From Spinellus fusiger (lineage: Eukaryota > Mucoromycota > Mucoromycetes > Mucorales > Phycomycetaceae): a DNA stretch of 64,000 nt. The stretch spans positions 992,001-1,056,000 of the forward strand of contig JALLLS010000001.1 in NCBI GenBank assembly GCA_025094145.1, given 5' to 3'. Positions 26,601 to 36,987 of the stretch are shown here, in pieces. Both the position numbers and the translations under genes were made by a program. Position 1 is the stretch's first letter, and each line of letters begins with the position of its first letter. The notes under the pieces are model-generated. The model had not been told where the DNA came from. It made no database searches and saw only the letters and a list, made by a program, of their open reading frames with translations.

Positions 26601-27836
26601 GTAAGTTGATCTATTAAGATAAAAGCATGAGATTAATTAAAAAAATCGAATTATCAGGATATCAAAACTTTCTCAATGCCAAACGAGAAGAAGTAGTCAA
26701 AAACTTTGATCGTTTCAAAAGTAGATTCAAACAAAACCTTCTCAGAAATTATCTTTTCAATTTGTCAATTTCTCCTGAGGCCTTTTTGTTCATTCGAAAA
26801 GAATTTGCTTACAGTCTAGCTGTTATTTGCGTTGTTGGCTATTTACTAGGTAACTAAATTATATTATTCATTCATACAGTCAAAATATGTACATTAGAAT
26901 GCTAATTTCACAAATAAAATAGGAATTGGAGATAGACATTTGGAAAACTTCTTAATTGACATGACACGGTGAGTTGTCACTTTTATTTACCGGATCATAC
27001 ATAATAGTATTAACCAAATAAACATATAGAGGTCGGCTTATACCGATTGATTTTGGCCATGCATTTGGGTCTGCTGCCGAGCTACTTCCTGTACCAGAGC
27101 TTGTTCCATTTAGACTGACAGATCAATTAGTTGGTATTCTTGAGCCATTGGGTATCTCAGGAGCATTGGAGATAGCCATGACCAATATAATGCAAGGTTT
27201 GTGAAGACCATAGAATAAACCAATGTCTTAATAATTAACCCACTGATGATTATATTTTTCTTTAGCAATCCAAAAAGACAAAGAGCTTGTTTTAAATACT
27301 ATGAACGTATTTATTAAAGAGCCTCTTCTAAATTGGAAAAAAGCAGCCAACAAGCAAGCTCAATTACAAAGTGGGTATAATGAAATAAACTAAAAATTTA
27401 AACTTACTATGTATAATCTAATGCACTTAGAACAAGGTGGTAAATCTTCACCCACCAGTATGGTAACAGATTCTAGTACTCAAGATGAAATCGAATGGTA
27501 TCCACAGCGAAAGCTTGTGAATGCTAAGCGCAAACTTCTTGGAGAAAACCCAACAAGTGAGTATAAGGCATCAATGTTTATATTTGTATAAAAAGCTTGT
27601 TTACTCACTGTATACAAATAGGTATATTGATAAATGAGTTAGAAATCGGGCATAAGGACAAGATTTACTATACAATGATTGAATCTGTAGTCAGAGGAGA
27701 TCCTTCAATCAATGTTCGTGCCAGAACTGGACCAAAATGCAAAGATGCCAAAGATCAAATTATGTGTCTACTGGATCTTGCCACCGACCCAAATGTCTTG
27801 GGTCGAGCATGGCATGGCTGGCAGCCTTATCTCTAA
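11660..27836 (+). CDS. PRKDC: DNA-dependent protein kinase catalytic subunit (DNA-PKcs)
   Basis: A 16-kb gene of several dozen short exons, probably near 4,000 residues like animal DNA-PKcs (4,128). In non-homologous end joining this nuclear PI3K-like kinase is recruited by Ku to DNA ends. The N-terminal 8-10 kb reads as helical HEAT-type repeats. Segments at 21.4-22.4 kb align with the human region flanking the ABCDE autophosphorylation cluster (LPGARF, TPLF, then a basic [11 protein letters not shown] helix and [10 protein letters not shown]). FAT-like helices follow. The kinase shows FLVKGGEDLR (26.2 kb), catalytic [10 protein letters not shown] (26.92 kb), [10 protein letters not shown] plus [13 protein letters not shown] (27.05-27.12 kb). 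The FATC tail ends [18 protein letters not shown], matching DNA-PKcs rather than ATM, ATR or TOR. The start is ATG 11660 or 11690; both precede the first helices. Exact splice sites in the linker at 21.6-21.95 kb are unresolved. No disabling break was seen in the kinase exons. Confidence 0.9.
25718..25784 (+). other. Long pyrimidine tract in a DNA-PKcs intron
   Basis: An almost pure C/T stretch dominated by TTTC repeats precedes the acceptor TTTTTTAG at about 25783. It makes this intron longer than most in the gene and would act as an extreme polypyrimidine tract. Confidence 0.7.
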
Positions 27837-28049
27837 GAGTGTTTATCTTCTTATATCAATCAAATTTAAAATATCTTTATATTCTTTGGATATTCTTTAG
27901 TCATTTATACATTAAACCTTAGGGCTATGTTATAGGTACCTTTGAAAATATAAATTATTATGCATACAAATTACTGTAAATAAAGTGACCAAAAGAATGT
28001 AATCGACTGTTTCAAATTCCGGCATATTATTTCTTTCTTCATAAAAAAT
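27837..28049. other. 3' flank of DNA-PKcs
   Basis: AT-rich sequence after the stop codon with an AATAAA-like motif near 27976. It probably holds the polyadenylation site; no other feature is seen. Confidence 0.4.
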
Positions 28050-29110
28050 CTTTTTCCCTAATGTCTGACTCATCTAACAATGCAATATTTTTTGTCAGAA
28101 CCCCCAAGATGTATAAAAAGGATACAATTATTGAGATTTGCTTAGCCATCCTTCACCAGGTACTGAAACCAAACTCCACCAAAGTCAAGGCATCTCACAT
28201 GTTCAACATGCCTACTTCCACTGTAGGGAACATCATTAAGCATTTCAAGAATACAGGCTTGGTGTTTCCCTTACCCAAGAGTGACTGATAAAGAAAGTTG
28301 TACGACAGGGCTCTCTGATGGTTGTGTAGAATAATAGTTAGTGATTCTCATCAGACCAAGGAGGCCATCCTGGCAGACATGGCCATCAAGGTTTCAAGAC
28401 AAACTTAGAATAGGTGTCTCAATCATATGGAGTTCCATTCATTCATTCCAGTGTTAAAGCCTGTTATCACTGAGAAGAACATGAAGGCAATACTCCAGTG
28501 GGACTATTATCATGTTGGTCGGACACATGAGCAGTGACAAGAGGTTGACTGGTTGTCTGAGTCCAGGGTCGAGTTTATGAGCTATGACAGAGGCATCAAA
28601 GTCATCAGAATGTAAGACATATCCTTATAGCCTAAGAATATTCTGGAAACAAAGAAGTATAGAGGTGGTGGAGTGATGGTATGGGGCTGGTTCAGTGGGA
28701 AGGGTATTGAGAGATGGATCGTAGTGAAGGGCAAGATAAACTCCGACAAGTACACCAATGTCTTGGTAGAAGCCTACTGCAATGAACTCGAACAATTCTC
28801 TCTATCCTAAAGCCTGGAGTCAGTTACTGCCTACAGGAGGACAAGGATAGACCCCATAAAAGTAGGGCAACTCAATTAGAGAGTAATTGATGGTATATTA
28901 ATGACTCTTTACTGGCTTTCACAAAGTCCCTATCTCAATCCAACCGAGCATCTATGGGCTCATCTGAAGAAAGCCGTTAGGAAGGACATAAAAGTTTATT
29001 TCATTAAAAAAAACTGGAGGCGGTCCTGATGATGGAATGGGGTAAAATATCTAAAGAGGTGACATATACCCTTGTTTCCATTATGTGTTAGATGTAAAAC
29101 TTTCATAGAT
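28050..29110 (+). mobile_element. Decayed Tc1/mariner transposon
   Basis: The first frame (28061-28288) encodes a helix-turn-helix region with HMFNMPTSTVGNIIKHFKNTG. Later frames, separated by stops and frameshifts, give the typical Tc1 core: GGGVMVWGWFSGKG near 28.67 kb and YWLSQSPYLNPTEHLW near 28.92 kb, the latter holding the third catalytic acidic residue but with Y in place of the usual D before LNP. The DND-type second acidic motif is not readable. The transposase is therefore inactive. Terminal inverted repeats were not clearly found, so the ends given are approximate. Confidence 0.85.
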
Positions 29111-29249
29111 GCCAATGGTTTTCAGTGTTTATTAGATAAACTTAAAATAAAACCACTAATTTTTATTTTAAACACTATTATGGTAAAGTACGAAACTAAA
29201 AAAAAAAACTGAGTTTTAAAATGAGAAAGACTTTCTTCAGATCACTTTA

Positions 29250-30245
29250 TATCTGTATAGCGGATCCTCACCACAGCACTGACCATTTCTTGGTGACTTG
29301 TCCAAGGGTTTGGTCTGTCTAGATGTCCGTTTTTCCATATTAGCTCAAGATTTACACTCCTTCTCCCTTCCTCCCAATGGACCTCTGACTAGCAGTCAAG
29401 TCTTTGGTGCAGTTATTCAGGCAATTTGGTAAGGCTAATGGACCAGCCACTTCCACAACTCTCCTTTCATCACCTCCACTGTCTCTGGACGTGCTTGATC
29501 CCTCCTTACCACCCTCACATGCGAAAACGAAGACATGACATAGTCTAGTGTACATTTGCCTTTCTTTCCTTGTCTCATATTCTCGTTTTTCTTTCTTTCT
29601 TTTTAGCTAGTCCTGTTTTTTTTTCTAACTTTCTGTAAGTGACTTGTGTCCATTATGTTTTCCTGGTCAAACCTCTCAGTGCGAGGTGTGACTGCGTAAA
29701 GACACGTAATAAAAAGTGTCTTATACAAAAAAAAACTGTATAGCGGGCCATTGATCGAGCCACGTCTACTGAAGACTTTGAGGTAGAGCCAGCAGCTGGT
29801 AGTTTTCTCATTGAGGCTGCTGATGGGTGTATTGAGCGGGAACGCCAACACCGCCATAGAGTGCAAAGACTCCTTCAGCAACAGATGTTGTGTCCTCACT
29901 TCTCCTCTGATTTCTCCTCTACTACCCATTATTAACCCGTTTAGCAAAGCCAGAAGCTGCTAGTGTAGTTGTTATATTTGTATCTTGTTTTCCTTGCTGA
30001 CTTTATGAACTTTTGGATGTCTATTCATAATTATCATTTTTCCATCATTTCTTATTTTTCCCTCATTTGAGGTTTTGTATTTCTCTGTCCTTCTGTTTCC
30101 CATTCATTTGCATTATTTTTTTACTTTAGTATTTGAAGTGTTTATATGTTTATTCTTATTTTTCAAACGATCTCATAGGGTGGCTAATATGCCCAATGCG
30201 CGAATAGCAAATTACACCCAAAAATATAAAAAAAATACTCTGAAC
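29250..30245 (+). mobile_element. 3' remnant of a non-LTR retrotransposon
   Basis: At the left end a broken frame reads DHFLVTCPRVW, the zinc-finger-like C-terminal signature of ORF2 in Tad/L1-like LINEs, followed by an AIW-type tail. No reverse transcriptase motifs are seen, so the copy is 5'-truncated. The right end (30060-30240) is a 3' tail closely similar to 40677-40860: both contain TATTTGAAGTGTTTATATGT and TGCCCAATGCGCGAATAGCA and end in an A-rich tract followed by a GAACT stretch. Confidence 0.75.
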
Positions 30246-33200
30246 TATATTATGATAATTATGCAATCTATCTCAGCATTTGATTATTATTTTTACAAGA
30301 TAATTTTGTATAACAACATCACGAGTTTTGGTGTTGGTGTTGTATTCTGACTTCAATCCAAAGATTCTCCATGAATAGTTCAACATGAGTAGTGTGCTAT
30401 GACATATCAGAATCCTCTATGAAAGCTTGAGTGCACACAAGTAACATAGTAATCTCTGTATCATCTCACCGATTGGTTGTAACTACAAATCAACCTTCTT
30501 GGCTCAATGTACCATTGGATACTTAACAAGAGCTGCTATCATCTATAAATCCTTAGTGAATAAACAAGACCTATCAAAGACAATTAAGTTGCAGACACAT
30601 AACTGATGGTTCTATAATAGTATATTTATCCAATGAACCAACCATAAGGTACCACCTATGTAATTTAGCATAAGATAAAACATCTACAACAACCATGAGT
30701 TTGCATCTATCAATAAGCCGTGATATGGATTAATCATTAACCAGTTTAAGATAGAAGGCCACTAAAGAATATATGCCCACAAAAGGTATAAATAATGAAT
30801 CTCTCTTCACATAATAACAAGCATCTTTGTTCAGTCTCGTTATTTTCTACTTAGCCGAATAATCACAGTTGGTTTCCATTCTATTATTAGAATGTGTTTT
30901 TGTGGATGCAGTGGTGGTATTGGTGGAAGAAAACATTAGAGAAGATCTGATAGTTAAAAGCAATCACAATGAGTTAAACATTTTTATTAATCAAGAGGAA
31001 TATTTTTAATTTTAAGAATCTCCATATTCCTACTATCTCTGTAAGAATTTCATGTTTTTACTGATTTTACTAATTAAAAACGGGTATAGTTAATAATAAT
31101 TAAAGATAGGACTGAGACTGAATACAATAATGATAGACAACTGTCGTCTTTGATCTTAGGTATCAAAGGAAATCCGGTCAGTTAACGTATAGTTGAACTC
31201 TTCTGTTTATTCATTCAATTGAGTACTTCTTTTATTATATTTTAACGTACTATTTTTACTGAATTATGATATAATAATTTCATCTTAGAGATATAAATTT
31301 TTAGTCTGTCTGGCTTCAACTGTTCACTTTTCTTTTAATTGGCTTCTTCACTAAAGATGCCACTATCTATAAAAGGAAAGTGATATCACGACACAATATT
31401 ATGTATTTAATAAGTAAAAAGAATATACTCAAGGATAAAACTTAGGATTATAAAGTTGGTTTTTCTATATTTCTAAATAAATTAATATAAGTCTATTCTA
31501 TTAGCTGTAGGTTAAACAAGAGCAAAAAAAAATAGGTGTAATGATAATATTCACTATTTTCTCTATAGTACACAGTCTATGACCTATAGAAAAGGTATTT
31601 GGTATGAGATAGGATTAGAGGTAGAACTTGTACTTTAATGATAGATAATGTGATTTCAGGATAAGCAGCTTACTACTTGATTAGATTTAACAGATACCTA
31701 TCAGCTACTTTATAGATCTGTATGAATAGTTTTTTTTTAGTTTCACGATATATTTAATGGAATATCTACACCTATCTATATTGATATATTATATAAAACA
31801 TACATAATTAGCATTCATCATGCATGCTACAAATAGTAATATTTATTCACTAGTATTTATTTATTTACATTAAACTAATTACTGATTCTCTAAATAGCGA
31901 TAGCTGAAGCAATAAATATTGTCAGCCATTCCATAAAAAATATTTACTTAATTATATCTGTCGTTTCTTAATAATGATAGAAAGGTAACTTGTGTTTCTG
32001 TAGGATTTGGTTAACAAAACTATTTCTCTGGTGATTTATCAAATATGTCAAAACATCAATTAATTGGGATTAAAAAAATTGATTTTAAGCTATTTTTTTA
32101 ACCGTGTGTAGTACACACATTCTTATTTTCGGATGTGTACCATTCGTGTATCGGACTTACTGATCACCCAATAAGGCAATTTTTTTTAAAAATAAAAAGA
32201 GGTTTTATTAATTCATATTTATTTGTTTCAAATAAAAAAAAGCATTGAATTGTGATAACAAATAGTTAACATTTTTCATGGCCTTTTTATCAAAAAGCCT
32301 TTGTTTTGTTTGAGTGTATGTAACAGAGAATTAGAAGTGAATTAGAGATAGATTGTGAAAAAGGTCGATATAGTTCTGTAACAGATAATGAATTGATAAT
32401 TCTCACTTGGATAAATGACCCAAGTTGTGTCAATTTTTATGTGGAAAAAATAAAGGTTTATTGATTTGAAATATTTATAGATCCATTATAATATTAGTAT
32501 AAGTGTTATAATGTAAAAGTCTTTTATATATCAAATTTAGACATGTATCAATATAACTCGTGTACTTATTAGACCGTGTTGCAACAAAGGGGATTTTTCT
32601 GCACACCAAAACATATTGATTTCCAAATAAAGTAATTCCCAGTATCATATGTTGAGCTTTTTTTAATGGCTGAGATATTATAAAGTATTTCATTTTCATT
32701 TGAACAAATGATTTAAGACAAATAATAAGGCTTTAGAGAATTTGTAAACAGGAACAGCCATCTAGACATGGCTTAAAGATATATCTCAAGTCAGATATTG
32801 CTTTTGACTTTTGAAATTACAATTTGATATGCACATACTAAAAGTATCAGTGAAAACACTCTTTTATTGTATTGAGTTACTATATTAAGGATACAGAATC
32901 ATAGCATTTGATCTATAGAGAGAAGTAGTATTTGGTATCTAACCCCTTAAAAGTATTTTCATTGAAGAAAAATCACTCGACAGTCTATGGATTCAGCCTC
33001 CTCAAACTGTTTTAAAGAATCAACTATTTTTCTATATTTGTCAAAAGAGTAAAAGAAAAGAAAAGAAATATATTTTCTCGTATGTATTTTTCAGTAAATA
33101 AAATTATTCAACATAAGATTATTTATTCTTTTAAAAAAAAGAAGACACAGAACCCTCAAAGCGTGTACCTTGTAGTCGTAATAATAATAAAAAGGTTTGA

Positions 33201-33540
33201 TAAAGAAGTATATGAGACTTTAAATTTTTTTTATACATAGAACACTGAGATCCTTCTCTATGAGACCAATAACTAAATATCGGAAAGTATCTGTTAGTGT
33301 CCATCACAGATTTATTTATCAATATTCAACTTCAACTTCGGAAATGATTCTTTGCCCAGATTATTCTCAAGCTTTAAGATTTACTGTCATAAAATTCACA
33401 CGATTATATTTGTAAATAATATGCATATATATTTTCTTTTATCAATATATTTGAGAAGGCTTAAAATTTATGAACCCACTATACTACACACCAGGAGGTC
33501 TTTAGGATATAAAAGGAAATAGTCGAAATACAATTGTTTA
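30246..33540. other. AT-rich region without recognisable genes
   Basis: Only short, AT-biased open frames occur. No family motif, RNA gene or clear repeat was recognised. It lies inside the mobile-element-rich interval and may consist of older decayed insertions. Confidence 0.5.
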
Positions 33541-33610
33541 GAAATGACATGGATTTGAAAAGGAGCAAAAAAAGTGAAATATATTCATGTTAGTTCTTAA
33601 ATAAAGATTA

Positions 33611-33880
33611 TTATGTAAATTTACCTGTAAATATCTGAATCCCGAAGGAAACCACTTTCGATGTGGCGATATATAATATGAATACATCAAAGAATATCTG
33701 TTCTTTTCTACAGAATGGAACTGGTCGGTGGCGACCATTCAAAGCCTCTTCTGCAATTGTATAGATATTCTTTGATGCATTCACATCTCTGTTCCAAACA
33801 ATTCCACAACTTTGGCAAGCGCGGATACTGTTGAAACTCACTAATACCTCAGTGAGAATATTTGTGTTATAAGTGTGGCA
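33611..33880 (-). pseudogene. Decayed TnpB/Fanzor-type zinc-ribbon fragment
   Basis: The minus strand encodes CQSCGIVWNRDVNASKNI, the second CxxC of the OrfB zinc ribbon fused to the third RuvC motif (RDVNAxKNI) characteristic of TnpB and its eukaryotic relatives, the Fanzor nucleases. Upstream in the same frame the first knuckle reads KICHTYN: the second cysteine of CxxC is replaced by tyrosine. A stop codon lies about 25 codons upstream, and no RuvC-I or RuvC-II segment is found. The frame ends shortly after PVPFCRKEQIFF. This is a C-terminal remnant of an RNA-guided nuclease-type transposon protein, not a working gene. Confidence 0.75.
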
Positions 33881-34328
33881 GATCTTGAGAACAAAAATAA
33901 GAGTAACTGTTAGAAGAGCTTTTCATCTGGGCTTGAGTTCAATGTATTCCACAAGACATACTACTGATTCTTCTTCTAATAGATAATACATAGCCAATTC
34001 TTCTCAAGACAAATATTAAGCACAAGGTAAACATACTATCTCTCTTGATTGAATTATTACTAATACACTCATCTGTTATTAGATAAGTCAAGACTCTTCT
34101 CAAGTCAGCCTTAAGTGGTCTATTATTTCTTCTATACGGTCTAGGCTGTCTAGGGTATACTCCTGAGCATAGTTATCTATCTTCCAATATTAAAGCATAA
34201 GGCTTCTAGGGTATAGATTCTATTGCTATGAAGGAATATACCTAGAACAACAGTAGCTATAGTAATAGTATATTATTAGCTATATTATTATAATAAACAA
34301 TTTGATTCATAAACAATATTTTTATTGA

Positions 34329-34526
34329 TAATATAATTTGATATTGAGGTATTCCATAAAAGGTAAGAAAATTTTGGATACTCGCAAACCTTTGATTTCA
34401 AGTACAGTTCCATAAAAGGCAGGAATTTTTCAGTTTTAAATGCAGTTCCATAAAAAGCAAGAATTTTCAGTTTTAAAAGGCGAAGATATAATCGCTTAAA
34501 GGCCAGAAAAATCTCCTGGTGTGTAG
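34329..34526 (+). repeat. Diverged copy of the 160-bp repeat unit
   Basis: Shares with the right arm at 11.4 kb the stretches TTTGATATTGAGGTAT, CAAACCTTTGATTT, GTTCCATA, CGCTTAAAGGCCAGAAAA and the GTGTGTAG end. It is longer because an internal segment (TTTCAGTTTTAAA plus GCAGTTCCATAAAA) is duplicated. The reading frame is broken. It lies about 0.5 kb from the zinc-ribbon remnant, on the opposite strand. Confidence 0.75.
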
Positions 34527-34529
34527 TTA

Positions 34530-35220
34530 ATTTAGAAATTTTATAGACTCTTTATAGGTGCTCATATTATGCAGCTCTTAACACATATCAAAGTATAAGG
34601 GAGCATAATTCAATGAAAAACATAAAATATGGATTAGATATAGGTTTATTTTATTTAACTATAATCTATTGTTTTGTTTTGTTTTGCAAGATTGAATCTA
34701 AAATGATATTTACATATACTGCTTCACTAAACTCTATTTATCTTCTACCCTGAGAAGAAGAAAATCAGGAAAATTAATTTTTTATGTAGATTGCTCAAAT
34801 CAGATATATCATTTACCAGTCTATGAACGTGAGTCACGAAAAAAAGCCAACGAGGGCTGTCAAAATGAGAGCATAGACTAAAAGGACAAGAGAGTACTAA
34901 TGATACAATGCCATAGTTAGTTAGTCTATTGGTTCTACTTTCTTAGTTAAAAAGAATATAATGTCCTAGCTTAGAAAAATTATGTTTTGCTGTAATATTA
35001 ACACAGTACAACCTAATATATCATAGTTATTACATAGCCACAAATCATAGTACTACAGTAGGAATTAAAATAATAAGGAAGATTTTTCATGTCCCGGTAT
35101 ACTTCTGTAATAGGAAATACTTATTCTTTGTCATAAAAATACACATTAAACACACAGTAGAGACTTGAGAATTGGATGAAGTATAAAGAAGGTCAACAGG
35201 ATAATATATACAGGTTTATT
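34530..35220. other. AT-rich spacer
   Basis: No gene, RNA or repeat was recognised between the repeat copy and the second Tc1-like element. Open frames are short and AT-biased. Confidence 0.4.
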
Positions 35221-35224
35221 GGGT

Positions 35225-36421
35225 GGAAGCCCTTAATATTTGGTGTTTCTATCCTTGACCTTTATAACAGACCTACATCTCCAATGCATGCTGGCAATGA
35301 GGGTGTCTGTAGTGTCCTTGGGAATATTCTCCCATTCTTCTAACAAGAGCACCTCCGAATCTTGTAGAGTACTTCTTGGATTCATACTCTTTCTGATGGC
35401 TCTGTCCAGATTTTCTCATAAATGTTCTATGGGGTTGAGGTCGGGGCTTTGTGAGGGCCACCCCTCCATAGTGGCAATGCTCTCTTGTGCCTTCCACAAC
35501 CTGGACTCTTTACTCTTATGGCAGTTGGCATTGTCCTCTTGAAGAACATAATCCAACTATGGATTCATTGCCTTGAGTCGATCCAGATCAGGGCAGTAAT
35601 TCTCCTATAAGATCTCAATGTATCTTCTACTGTCTATACTGCCCGTCACAGGTGCCAATCTTCCAACACCTTCACTAGAGAAAGAATCCCACACCATCAT
35701 ACTACCACCACCAAACTTCATGGTGGGCTTGGTGTTCTTTGGAAGCAGTCCCTCTTTCTTTCTTTGCACCACTCTGTTGCAGCTGTTGGTCCTCATCAGT
35801 TAGTACTTTGACTCATTGGACCAGATGACTGTCTTCCAGTCTTCTTCTGTCCAGTGAAGATGAGCCTTAGCCCAAGCAAGTCTCAACTTCTTGTGCTTAT
35901 TGGTGAAAGAAGGGTTTATTAACCACCTTGCAAGAGAACAGGCCAATCCTCTTTATCATTTTTATAAAAGTGTTCATACACACTTTGGTGGTCATTTGCT
36001 TGCAAAGCTAATCCATTGTCTGAAATGAATCTCTTATCAATTGGGATGCAGCCTCTCTCTCGTCTCTCTAAATAAGGATGGGCTTACTCCCAGTGCTATT
36101 TTTGGCCTTGAAGCATCCAGTTTCTTTGTATCTCTTTACGATACGAGGGATAGACTGCTGACAAACTCCAAATCTAGCAGAAATGGCAACCTGGATGGTC
36201 CCATTGACAGAGGCCTTTTGATCAATGATTATAGTCTTCATGATTTATTTATTTTTCCTTGTTTCCAAGAAGTCTTTTTGGTGTGTTCGGTGGTGTTAGA
36301 TGAGGTAGACATTAGAGTGAAAAAGTGATAAATGAAGAATGTTTAATAAAAAATAAAAATTTCAAAAGTAAAATTATAGTCTAAATTTGAAATGTCCCTT
36401 GTTTTTTTGAAACTCACTGTA
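35225..36421 (-). mobile_element. Decayed Tc1/mariner transposon with one terminal repeat
   Basis: Read on the minus strand the element starts at 36421 with an end of the form TACAGTGAGTTTCAAAAAAA, typical of Tc1-like termini. The transposase begins near 36312 (MSTSSNTTEHTKK). A broken frame then gives a helix-turn-helix (ISARFGVCQQSIPRIVKRY), the TKVCMNT region, and the catalytic-core stretch FGGGSMMVWDSFSSEG near 35.7 kb. Several stops and frameshifts separate these parts. The left end was not located as an inverted copy of the right end, so it is approximate. The sequence differs from the copy at 28 kb, so it is a separate family or an old relative. Confidence 0.85.
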
Positions 36422-36626
36422 CTTAATGTAAAGACATTTTTAAATATTATTTCTTTTTCTATCAATATCAATACCCTATTGTACAGTTCAAAGTGTTTTA
36501 TTATTTTATGGTCTATTTATGTGAATTAAACCAGAATTCATCACCACTAAATGATAATTAAAGAAATTTAGAGATACATACATGAAGATACAAAAAATAA
36601 TAATACAAAAGTGAAATAATCACTAT

Positions 36627-36684
36627 CAAAGTTTGATTTTACAAACAGTACCAACCATCAAAGCCATATTTCGGTGTGTAGAAT
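36627..36684 (+). repeat. Possible short fourth copy of the repeat unit
   Basis: The stretch CAAAGTTTGATTTTACAAAC resembles CAAACCTTTGATTTTAAACA of the 11.4-kb arm, and both end in GTGTGTAGAAT. The middle of the unit is missing. This could be a deletion derivative, but with so little sequence chance similarity in AT-rich DNA is not excluded. Confidence 0.4.
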
Positions 36685-36987
36685 AAAGTTTAGTCATTTT
36701 CTTGTAAGAGTTGATAGAGTTTATTCTTATTTTAGATTGCTTTATCACACATACAAGGTTCATTCACCAATCATACAAGATAGGATTTTGAATTACAACA
36801 ATGGCTATGTTATTTTATATGTTGGGATGTGTAGCAAAGTAAAGATTAAACAATATTAAGTTGAGATGGCTGAAAAGACAAACGCATACAATTCATATTT
36901 ATTTCTTAAAAAAGTGTGCTACATATTATATATAAAAATTACTTTGTTTTACACATGTCCAACACTATTACCGGAATAGTCTACTGG

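Noticed and set aside
27712..27922. Extra small genes over the DNA-PKcs 3' end
   Set aside because: They are out-of-frame readings of the FATC exon and run into non-coding DNA.
29352..29947. Minus-strand genes of 67 and 114 codons
   Set aside because: They lie antisense to the degenerate LINE 3' end, where the plus strand carries the recognisable ORF2 C-terminal motif.
33611..33841. Functional Fanzor gene
   Set aside because: Only the C-terminal zinc ribbon and RuvC-III remain, one zinc-ligand cysteine is lost, and a stop lies just upstream.
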